Positions 1-5,956 of a stretch of DNA of 6,195 nucleotides are shown here, piece after piece. The notes below the pieces were generated by a model that did not search any database, was not told the DNA's origin, and saw only the letters and a list, made by a program, of their open reading frames with translations. Source of the stretch: Acidobacteriaceae bacterium (GTDB taxonomy: Bacteria; Acidobacteriota; Terriglobia; Terriglobales; Acidobacteriaceae); contig PMXH01000603.1 in NCBI GenBank assembly GCA_003165855.1, positions 166-6,360 on the forward strand. The letters are read 5' to 3'. A program made the position numbers and the translations under genes. How positions within the stretch are numbered: position 1 is the stretch's first letter; every line of letters starts with the position of its first letter.

Positions 1-1143
1 GAAGCCCGAGATGTGAATCCTGCCAAACTGCGCTACCGCGGCGGCGCGGCCAATCGTCGCCAGGCTCCCTTTGTCATAGTAGTGAAAAGCCGCGTGGGGC
101 GCGCGTTCGGGATCGCCAGAGAAACTCCCGGCAGCTTCTATCCTGCGCCGAATCAGCTTGGCGACGTAGCGTCCCTCGAGAATCGCCACCGGAGCCACGC
201 CGGGCAGCATCTTGCCGGAAGCATCTTTCAGCGCGGCCAGGTCTCCGATAACGAAAACCTCCGGATGCTTGGGAACGCTGAGATCAGGCTCCACTAGCAC
301 CCGCCCGGCGCGATCCACGGGCACGCCCAGCTTTTTCCCCAGCGGCGAAGCCGCTACGCCCGCGGCCCACAAGATGACGTCCGCCTTCATCCGCGTTCCG
401 CCCATGGAAATCACCCCGGGCTCAATCTGTGTGACCATGGCCGAAGTAACCACTTCCACGCCCAGCCGCTGTAATTGCTCCAGAGCGCTGCGCGAAAGAT
501 CTTCAGGATACGACGGGAGCACATGCTGGCCGCCTTCGATCAGATGAATATGAGTGCGCCGCGGATCAATCGAGCGGAAGTCGTGAGCCAAAGCGTGCCG
601 GCAGATTTCTGCCAGAGTCCCGGCCAGTTCCACTCCGGTGGGTCCGGCGCCCACCACCACAAAATTCAGCGGATCGCAGCTCTCACCCGCAAAGGCGCGT
701 CGTTCGGCCAGCTCGAAGGCCAACAGAACGCGGCGCCGGATTTCCAGCGCGTCTTCGATGGTCTTGAGTCCGGGAGCCATGGCTTCCCATTCGTCGTGAC
801 CAAAATAGGCGTGGCTGGCGCCGGCTGCTACGATCAGAGAGTCATAAGGAATTTCCTCATCCCCGGTTTTCACCACTCGCCGCTCCAGGTCGAAGCCGCT
901 CACTTCCGCCATCAAAACCTCGACGTTCTTGTGGCGGCTCAAAATCGATCGGATCGGCGCAGCGATCTCCCCCGGCGAAAGACCCGCGGTAGCAACCTGA
1001 TAGAGCAACGGCTGGAACGTGTGATGATTCTTTCGGTCGATGACCGTGATTTTTACCGGTGCGCGAGCCAGTCTCTCGGCTGCGTTCAGGCCGCCAAATC
1101 CCGCCCCCACGATCACCACGCGATGTGTAGTCTTGCCGTTCAT
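1..1143 (-). CDS. ndh: Type II NADH:quinone oxidoreductase (NDH-2), C-terminus cut off by window edge
   Basis: This flavoprotein oxidises NADH and passes electrons to membrane quinone without pumping protons, on the cytoplasmic face of the membrane. The 381 visible codons are open from ATG (1143-1141) to base 1. The N-terminal FAD Rossmann motif GAGFGG is at residues 13-18. The family stretch HTFQPLLYQVATAGLSP is at 41-57. A second, NADH-binding Rossmann motif VVGAGPTGVELAG is at 163-175, with acidic E203 ending the following strand (IHLIEGG), which fits NADH rather than NADPH. The FAD-contacting VFVIGDLAAL is at 296-305, and the characteristic FHYYDKGSLATIGRAAAVA is at 353-371. Family members usually have about 400-450 residues, so roughly 40-70 C-terminal residues, including the amphipathic membrane anchor, are missing. 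It is divergent from the membrane-protein gene, with 26 bp between start codons. There is no clear Shine-Dalgarno sequence, only a G-rich GTGGGG. The family call is secure; the exact quinone is unknown. Confidence 0.95.
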   Translation of the reverse strand, partial: MNGKTTHRVVIVGAGFGGLNAAERLARAPVKITVIDRKNHHTFQPLLYQVATAGLSPGEIAAPIRSILSRHKNVEVLMAEVSGFDLERRVVKTGDEEIPYDSLIVAAGASHAYFGHDEWEAMAPGLKTIEDALEIRRRVLLAFELAERRAFAGESCDPLNFVVVGAGPTGVELAGTLAEICRHALAHDFRSIDPRRTHIHLIEGGQHVLPSYPEDLSRSALEQLQRLGVEVVTSAMVTQIEPGVISMGGTRMKADVILWAAGVAASPLGKKLGVPVDRAGRVLVEPDLSVPKHPEVFVIGDLAALKDASGKMLPGVAPVAILEGRYVAKLIRRRIEAAGSFSGDPERAPHAAFHYYDKGSLATIGRAAAVAQFGRIHISGF

Positions 1144-1161
1144 CGCCCCACTCTATAAGAT
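1133..1161 (+). promoter_or_regulatory. Candidate promoter of the membrane-protein gene, possibly leaderless
   Basis: TTGCCG (1133-1138) and TAAGAT (1156-1161) are separated by the ideal 17 bp, and each matches the sigma-70 consensus at four of six positions. An alternative -10, TATAAG (1154-1159), matches at five of six but with a 15-bp spacer. TAAGAT ends 8 nt before the ATG at 1170, leaving no room for a Shine-Dalgarno sequence, and none is seen. The -35 lies within the ndh coding region, and the -10 abuts that of the divergent ndh promoter, so the two polymerases could not bind together. Confidence 0.35.
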
Positions 1162-1176
1162 TCAGCGCGATGGCAA
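1150..1176 (-). promoter_or_regulatory. Candidate ndh promoter, possibly giving a leaderless mRNA
   Basis: Read on the minus strand, TTGCCA (1176-1171, five of six matches to TTGACA) is followed after 15 bp by TAGAGT (1155-1150). An overlapping TATAGA lies at 1157-1152. TAGAGT fits TANNNT and ends exactly 6 nt before the ndh ATG, so transcription would begin at or next to the start codon. The -35 lies inside the first codons of the opposing gene. The 15-bp spacer is short, so this is a tentative call made from position and sequence only. Confidence 0.35.
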
Positions 1177-2891
1177 TCGGCTCCACAAGTTCTGCCGCCA
1201 AGACTCCTCATCCGACGTGGGAGCGGTGGCTCGTCCCCTCCGTGGCCGATTTAATTTTCGTGGCGCTGCTCAGCGTACTCGTGTTCACCGCTTTATCGGT
1301 GCGTCTGCTGGGCGATGCCGGAATCGGCTGGCATATTCGCACCGGACAGTTCATTCTCTCGACTCATACGATTCCCCGCGCCGATCCATTCTCCTCAACT
1401 ATGGTCGGCCAGCCCTGGTTCGCCTGGGAGTGGCTCTACGACGTGCTCGTCGGCGGGTTGGACACTGTGGCCGGCCTGAACGGCGTGGTCCTCTTCACTG
1501 CCTTGCTAATCGCCGTAACCTTTTCGTGGACGTTTCGCCTGCTCCTGCGCCGGAAAACAAATCTTCTTCTGGCGTTGATTCTGGTGCTCCTGGCGGCGTC
1601 AGCGGCCATGATCCATTTTCTGGCGCGGCCCCACGTGGTGAGCTGGCTGTTTACCGTAGCATGGTTTTGGATTCTCGAATCGTCGGAAGAAAGTGGCCGC
1701 GAGCCCGAATCTCATTCCTTCGCGACCTCAGCGGTCAAGATAAACAACAGCCGTTCGCTTCCGTGGCTGCTTCCTACCCTCATGCTCGTGTGGGTGAACC
1801 TGCACGGCGGATTTCTGGTTGGCTTCGTCCTTCTCGCGATCTACTGGATCAGCGCCGTGTGGCAATGGTTTCGCTTTGCCGGAGATCGCTTCGACGACGT
1901 CCTCCAAAACATTCGGGCAGGGAAGCGCGCCAGAGACCTGGCACTGGTCGGCTTCTTGAGCGCCCTGGCGACATTCCTGAATCCCTACGGTTGGAGCCTG
2001 CACGTTCACATCTACCGCTATCTTTCCAATCGCTTCCTGATGGACCACATCGACGAGTTTCAATCTCCGAATTTTCACGGTGTCGCGCAAAAGTGTTTTG
2101 CGGGATTATTACTGCTCACGTTGGTTGCATTAGCCGCACGAAAGCGCGAAACCGGAAGCGTTCCTGCGAGCCAATTCCTGGTAGTGATGTTTGCCGTATA
2201 TTCCGGACTCTACGCCTCGCGAAACATTCCAGTGTCGTCTCTGCTGTTGATTCTGGTGATCGGCCCCTGGTTGTCGAGTGCGGTGCAAACGCTTTCAGAA
2301 GCACCTGCAGGGAGACCTTGGAGGACACTCGTAAACCGAAGAATCGCCTCTTCATCATCCGGCGTCGTACCGCCTCCATTCCTTCAGCGCATGCAGACGA
2401 TCGACCGCAGCCTGCGCGGGCATCTGTGGCCTATCGCGGTAACCGTGCTAGCCTGCTGGATCGCGGCTCATGGTGGCAAATTCGGCGCCGCTCCCCTCAT
2501 AGACGCGCACTTCAACGGCAAGCGCTTTCCTGTCGAGGCCGTCAACTATTTGGAAAAACAGGATGTGCAGGGTCCGGTCCTCACTCCCGATTCCTGGGGC
2601 GGATATCTAATCTACCGCCTGTATCCGCGAACAAAAGTCGTAGTCGATGACCGCCACGACCTCTATGGCGAAGAATTTCTAAAGTCTTACTTGAAGATGA
2701 TTCATGTCGAGCCCGGCTGGGAGGAGTTCCTTCGGCAACACCAGGCTGGCTGCATACTCGTGCCCAGGAACTCTGCCCTGGCCAACATCCTGCTCGAAAC
2801 CAACACCTGGAATTCGATCTATAAAGATGACGTAGCGGTCCTGTTCGTCCCCGTTCTGTCCGCCTCACAGTTGCAAAACCCTTCACATTGA
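1170..2891 (+). CDS. Polytopic membrane protein, GT-C glycosyltransferase-like, function unknown
   Basis: A 573-residue protein with a cytoplasmic N-terminal segment and roughly 9-11 hydrophobic segments by eye: about 25-47, 100-123, 131-151, 154-170, 198-212, 212-232, 257-274, 308-324, 334-350, 353-370 and 418-436. A soluble, probably extracytoplasmic domain follows from about 440 to 573. Motifs that look conserved from memory of similar unnamed proteins are GDAGIGWHIRTGQ (48-60, first outer loop), DPFSSTMVGQPWFAWEWLYD (72-91), ARPHVVSWLF (152-161), WVNLHGGFLVGF (208-219), NPYGW (271-275) and, in the tail, DSWGGYLIYRLYP (474-486) plus VVVDDRHDLYG (490-500). An early loop Asp followed by many helices and a C-terminal soluble domain recalls GT-C lipid-linked sugar transferases (GT39/PMT, ArnT), but I cannot assign catalysis. 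The ATG at 1170 is the only Met before the first membrane segment. It is divergent from ndh, and 133 bp separate it from the next gene. Confidence 0.85.
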   Translation: MAIGSTSSAAKTPHPTWERWLVPSVADLIFVALLSVLVFTALSVRLLGDAGIGWHIRTGQFILSTHTIPRADPFSSTMVGQPWFAWEWLYDVLVGGLDTVAGLNGVVLFTALLIAVTFSWTFRLLLRRKTNLLLALILVLLAASAAMIHFLARPHVVSWLFTVAWFWILESSEESGREPESHSFATSAVKINNSRSLPWLLPTLMLVWVNLHGGFLVGFVLLAIYWISAVWQWFRFAGDRFDDVLQNIRAGKRARDLALVGFLSALATFLNPYGWSLHVHIYRYLSNRFLMDHIDEFQSPNFHGVAQKCFAGLLLLTLVALAARKRETGSVPASQFLVVMFAVYSGLYASRNIPVSSLLLILVIGPWLSSAVQTLSEAPAGRPWRTLVNRRIASSSSGVVPPPFLQRMQTIDRSLRGHLWPIAVTVLACWIAAHGGKFGAAPLIDAHFNGKRFPVEAVNYLEKQDVQGPVLTPDSWGGYLIYRLYPRTKVVVDDRHDLYGEEFLKSYLKMIHVEPGWEEFLRQHQAGCILVPRNSALANILLETNTWNSIYKDDVAVLFVPVLSASQLQNPSH

Positions 2892-2923
2892 CAGGCGCAG
2901 AGCTTCCACGATATCTTCGCCGA

Positions 2924-2942
2924 CACGGTAGCTACTACCGTG
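2924..2942. repeat. Perfect palindrome, 8-bp arms with 3-nt loop (operator or hairpin)
   Basis: CACGGTAG (2924-2931), loop CTA, then CTACCGTG (2935-2942). It lies 32 bp after the stop of the membrane-protein gene and 82 bp before the next ATG. No T-run follows, so it is not a standard intrinsic terminator. It may be a regulator binding site or a hairpin protecting the 3' end of the upstream mRNA. A TTGACG hexamer starts 6 bp downstream (2948), but no convincing -10 accompanies it. Confidence 0.4.
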
Positions 2943-3009
2943 CATCGTTGACGCCCGCGAATGTCCTGCCATTCACGGAACTAACTCTGTGCACATCATT
3001 TTCCGCATC

Positions 3010-3015
3010 GAAGGA
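3010..3015 (+). promoter_or_regulatory. Shine-Dalgarno site GAAGGA of the propeller gene
   Basis: GAAGGA ends 9 nt before the ATG at 3025 and supports that start. It is the only clear Shine-Dalgarno sequence among the four genes in the window. Confidence 0.75.
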
Positions 3016-3024
3016 TAAATCCTG

Positions 3025-4539
3025 ATGAATCGCATTCTGTCTGCTCTTCGCGGCCTGCGTTCTCTCTTTGTCTTCTTGTTGGTAGTCCCCAGCCTTTGCC
3101 TCGCCGCCGCGGTTGCCGCGTATTCCCAGGACACTCCTGCGGTCTCGCTCACGCAGATCAGTTCCGATCCATTCACCGTTGCTCCCGGCCAGCACGCCAC
3201 CGAAGTTGAGCCGCACGTGCTCGCCAACGGCACCACCGAAGTAGCTGCTTTCCAGACCGGACGCATCGCCCCCGGCGGCGCCACCGCCATCGGCTGGGCC
3301 ACTTCCACCGACGGCGGCAGCACCTGGACGCACGGATTCCTGCCCGGCCTGACCACCGGAAACGGCGGCGGTCCCTACGACGCAGCCAGCGATCCCGCCG
3401 TAGCCTACGATGCCAAGCACGCCGTCTGGATGATCTCGACTTTGCCCATCTCCAATACCACCACCACCGTCGCGGTAGTCGTCAGCCGTTCCACCGACGG
3501 AGGTTTCACCTGGGACAATCCAGTCAACGTCGGTCCCAAGGTAAACAGCTCCGATAAAAACTGGATCGTTTGCGACAGCACTTCCACCAGCCCGTTCTAC
3601 GGCAATTGCTATGTCGAGTGGGATAACCCCGACACCGGCGACGGAATTCTGATGAGCACCTCCACCGACGGTGGCCTGACGTGGGGCCCCGCAACGGCGA
3701 CGGCCAACCACTCCGCCGGCATCGGCGGTCAACCGCTTGTCCAGCCCAACGGCACCGTGGTCGTGCCCATCGAAACCTCAGGCATTTCCGCCTTTACCTC
3801 CACCAACGGAGGCGCGTCCTGGTCCGCTCCCGTCGCCGTCTCCAACATTCAGAGTCACCTCGATGCTGGCGGAATCCGCAGCGGCCCGCTCCCCTCTGCC
3901 GCCGTCGACGGCGCAGGTACGGTATGGGTAGTATGGGAAGACTGCCGCTTCCGCAGCAAGTGTTCCACCAACGATCTCGTCTACAGCACTTCCACCGACG
4001 GCATTCACTGGTCCGCGGTGACCCGCATTCCCATCGACCCCACCACCAGCACCGTGGATCACTTCATCCCCGGAATCGGCATCGATCCCGCCACTTCCGG
4101 CGCCACCGCTCACGTTGCCGTTCACTATTACTTCTACTCGCAGAGCAAGTGTACCGAGGCAACCTGCAGGCTCTACGTCGGTTACATTTCTTCCCACAAC
4201 GGCGGCTCAACCTGGAATCCCCCCACCCGGCTTGCCGGACCCATGCAGCTGAAGTGGCTTCCGAATTCGCAGAACGGCCTGATGGTCGGTGACTACATCG
4301 CCACCGCCTTCACCAACGGCGTGCCCCATGGCGTGTTCGCCGTAGCCGCCGCCAAGTCCGGCACCACCTTCAACGAGGCCATGAATACCGCCCAGGGACT
4401 AACCGTGCCCGAAGCCGGCCCGCAGTTGTCTTCGGCCGGCGACAAACCGCTCCACCAGCTCTCCGATGCAATTGAGAAAGAGAGCCCAGAGCGAGGCATC
4501 CCGCCTTCGAAACGCGCCGCCAAGCGCAGCTCGAAGTAA
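3025..4539 (+). CDS. Secreted Asp-box (BNR) beta-propeller protein, sialidase-like fold
   Basis: 504 residues. The N-terminus is a Sec-type signal peptide: R3, R9 and R12, then a hydrophobic core at about 13-32, with probable signal peptidase I cleavage after AVA (31) or AYS (34). PSLC around C25 does not fit a lipobox, so it is probably not a lipoprotein. Six Asp-box repeats (S-x-D-G-G-x-T-W type) start at residues 94, 156, 213, 259, 323 and 390. The first three are perfect, the fourth and sixth have Asn for Asp, and the fifth (STDGIHW) is one residue short. Six boxes spaced 46-67 residues apart match a six-bladed sialidase-type propeller. Three close Cys pairs (183/195, 307/313, 376/381) suggest disulfides in an exported protein. 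I see no FRIP-like arginine motif or clear sialidase catalytic set, so hydrolase activity is not supported; a binding or structural role is equally possible. The last 25 residues are charged and Lys/Arg-rich (PPSKRAAKRSSK). Confidence 0.88.
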   Translation: MNRILSALRGLRSLFVFLLVVPSLCLAAAVAAYSQDTPAVSLTQISSDPFTVAPGQHATEVEPHVLANGTTEVAAFQTGRIAPGGATAIGWATSTDGGSTWTHGFLPGLTTGNGGGPYDAASDPAVAYDAKHAVWMISTLPISNTTTTVAVVVSRSTDGGFTWDNPVNVGPKVNSSDKNWIVCDSTSTSPFYGNCYVEWDNPDTGDGILMSTSTDGGLTWGPATATANHSAGIGGQPLVQPNGTVVVPIETSGISAFTSTNGGASWSAPVAVSNIQSHLDAGGIRSGPLPSAAVDGAGTVWVVWEDCRFRSKCSTNDLVYSTSTDGIHWSAVTRIPIDPTTSTVDHFIPGIGIDPATSGATAHVAVHYYFYSQSKCTEATCRLYVGYISSHNGGSTWNPPTRLAGPMQLKWLPNSQNGLMVGDYIATAFTNGVPHGVFAVAAAKSGTTFNEAMNTAQGLTVPEAGPQLSSAGDKPLHQLSDAIEKESPERGIPPSKRAAKRSSK

Positions 4540-4545
4540 TTCTGT

Positions 4546-4605
4546 CCTCCTGAGCGTAGGTTGTGCTTCGCGAAACGCGAAGCACAACCGTAGTCGAAGG
4601 ATCCC
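4546..4605. repeat. REP-like nested palindromic element with a strong 14-bp hairpin
   Basis: Outer arms TCCT (4548-4551) and AGGA (4598-4601) enclose a perfect 14-bp inverted repeat, GGTTGTGCTTCGCG (4559-4572), loop AAA, CGCGAAGCACAACC (4576-4589). CGTAG occurs directly repeated at 4555-4559 and 4589-4593, bracketing the 29-nt hairpin core. Removing the core and one CGTAG copy leaves TCCTGAGCGTAGTCGAAGGA, which resembles a dispersed intergenic repeat I recall from acidobacterial genomes; this is memory, not checked. It lies 6 nt after the propeller gene stop. No T-tract flanks either side, so intrinsic termination is not shown, although the hairpin could stabilise the upstream mRNA 3' end. 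Confidence 0.7.
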
Positions 4606-4720
4606 TATCCAGCCGGCACTGCCATTGGGGTCAGCAAGGCATTCTTACGGCGAACCGCAGCCAATTCCTGCTGCCGAGACTTAATCAGCCTTCCTCCTCA
4701 TACGTCCGATCCCTCGCCCC

Positions 4721-4729
4721 TGCTAAACT
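4721..4729 (+). promoter_or_regulatory. Extended -10 promoter of thrC, probably leaderless
   Basis: TGCTAAACT is an extended -10 (TGn followed by TAAACT at 4724-4729, four of six to TATAAT). It ends 6 nt before the GTG start at 4736, so the transcript would begin at or beside the start codon. No Shine-Dalgarno sequence is present in the preceding pyrimidine-rich bases. No recognisable -35 lies 17 bp upstream, which an extended -10 can tolerate. The TAA within this element is also the in-frame stop that makes GTG 4736 the earliest possible start. Confidence 0.45.
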
Positions 4730-4735
4730 CTTTCC

Positions 4736-5956
4736 GTGCCTCGCCTCACTCACCTCGAATGCACCCGCTGCGCCGAACATTTCCCCGCCGACCGTCCCCA
4801 AACCGTTTGCCCCAAAGACGGAGGCATTCTCTACGCCCGTTACGACCTCGCCAGCATCAAGAAAAGTTTCTCCCCCGCGTCTCTGCTGCCGCTCGCTCCC
4901 ACCATGTGGCGTTACGACGCCGTCCTTCCCGAAGCCACTCCCGTCACGCTCGGCGAAGGCTTCACGCCCATGCTTCCCAGCCGCGAGTATCCCAACGTCT
5001 TCATCAAGGACGAAGGCCTCAACCCCACCGGCTCCTTCAAAGCCCGAGGACTCTCCGCCGCGGTCACCATGGCCCGCCACTTCGGCCTGAAGAAGCTCGC
5101 CATCCCCTCCGCCGGAAACGCCGCCGGAGCCCTCGCCGCCTACTCTGCCGCCGCCAAGATCGAAGCCCACATCTTCATGCCCAAAGATGTTCCCCTGGCC
5201 AACCGCATCGAGTGCCACTACTACGGCGCGCACGTCACCCTCGTCGATGGCCTCATCTCCGATTGCGCCCGCAAAGTCGCCGAGCTGAAGGAAACCGAGT
5301 CCTGGAAGAACGACGGATGGTTCGACGTTTCCACCACCAAAGAGCCCTACCGCGTCGAAGGCAAAAAGACCATGGGCTACGAAGTCGCCGAGCAACTCGG
5401 CTGGAAGCTTCCGGAGGGCATCATCTATCCCACCGGCGGTGGTGTCGGCCTGCTCGGCATGTGGAAGGCTTTCGACGAGCTCGAGCAACTGGGTTTCATC
5501 GGCTCCGAGCGCCCGAACATGATCAGCGTGCAATCTTCAGGATGCGCCCCTATCGTTAAAGCATGGGATGAAGGCCGCGCGTCCTCCGAAATGTGGCCCA
5601 ATGCCTCCACCCTAGCCTCCGGCCTACGCGTCCCAAAACCCTACGCCGACTACCTCATCCTCGACATCCTGAAACAAAGCGGAGGCCTCGCCCTCGCCGC
5701 CACCGACCCGGAAATCCTCGCCGCCACTCGCCACTGGGCCATGGTCGAAGGCATCTTCGCCGCCCCCGAAGGCGCCGCCAGCCTCGTCGCCTACCAGAAA
5801 CTCCTGGCCAGCGCTTTCTTCACCCCAGACGACACAGTCGTCCTCTTCAACACCGGCTCCGGCCTGAAATATCTGGATGTCTTGGACACGAAAGATGCCC
5901 AAGCCCAGCGACCGCCCGCCCAACGCGCCATCGCCGGAATCATCGGACCTTACTAA
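4736..5956 (+). CDS. thrC: Threonine synthase, PLP-dependent
   Basis: Converts O-phospho-L-homoserine and water to L-threonine and phosphate, the last step of threonine synthesis, in the cytoplasm. The 406-residue length is usual for the family. The N-terminus carries a zinc-ribbon-like segment, C9-x2-C12 then C25-x2-D28, where a fourth Cys would be expected. PTGSFKARG (97-105) holds the PLP Schiff-base Lys102. SAGNAAG (125-131) is the substrate/PLP loop, TGGGVGLLGMW (233-243) the PLP-phosphate loop, and NTGSGLKY (372-379) the C-terminal family signature. Translation starts at GTG 4736, because an in-frame TAA lies 12 bp upstream and no other start intervenes; residues LTHLECTRC follow directly, as in homologues. 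Codons are strongly C-ending, as in the preceding gene. No hom or thrB is adjacent, so it is separated from the classic thr operon here. Other fold-type II PLP enzymes (threonine dehydratase, cysteate synthase) are less likely given the zinc ribbon and TGSGLK motif. Confidence 0.93.
   Translation: MPRLTHLECTRCAEHFPADRPQTVCPKDGGILYARYDLASIKKSFSPASLLPLAPTMWRYDAVLPEATPVTLGEGFTPMLPSREYPNVFIKDEGLNPTGSFKARGLSAAVTMARHFGLKKLAIPSAGNAAGALAAYSAAAKIEAHIFMPKDVPLANRIECHYYGAHVTLVDGLISDCARKVAELKETESWKNDGWFDVSTTKEPYRVEGKKTMGYEVAEQLGWKLPEGIIYPTGGGVGLLGMWKAFDELEQLGFIGSERPNMISVQSSGCAPIVKAWDEGRASSEMWPNASTLASGLRVPKPYADYLILDILKQSGGLALAATDPEILAATRHWAMVEGIFAAPEGAASLVAYQKLLASAFFTPDDTVVLFNTGSGLKYLDVLDTKDAQAQRPPAQRAIAGIIGPY

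Noticed and set aside
475..1158. A 227-codon plus-strand frame opposite ndh
   Set aside because: The minus strand encodes an unbroken NDH-2 with both Rossmann motifs; the plus-strand product resembles nothing known.
1040..2650. A 536-codon open frame on the plus strand overlapping ndh and the membrane-protein gene
   Set aside because: It is an alternate frame of the 1170-2891 gene. Its product is Arg/Ser/Pro-rich with no membrane segments or motifs, while the 1170 frame gives a coherent polytopic protein. GC-rich DNA commonly leaves such frames open.
2977..3005. GGAAC (2977-2981) as an ECF sigma-factor -35 for the propeller gene
   Set aside because: No matching -10 (such as CGTC or TCTGA) occurs at about 16 bp, so a five-base match alone is not evidence.
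2935..3732. A 265-codon minus-strand frame opposite the propeller gene
   Set aside because: Its Gly/Ala/Asp-rich composition is the mirror of C-ending Thr/Ser/Pro codons on the plus strand. It has no recognisable motif, and the plus-strand product has a signal peptide and Asp boxes.
4559..4589. The strong hairpin as a bidirectional intrinsic terminator
   Set aside because: Neither flank has a run of T (or of A for the opposite strand), so the standard terminator signature is absent.
4685..5533. A 282-codon minus-strand frame opposite thrC
   Set aside because: A low-complexity, Gly/Val-rich antisense shadow of a clear threonine synthase.
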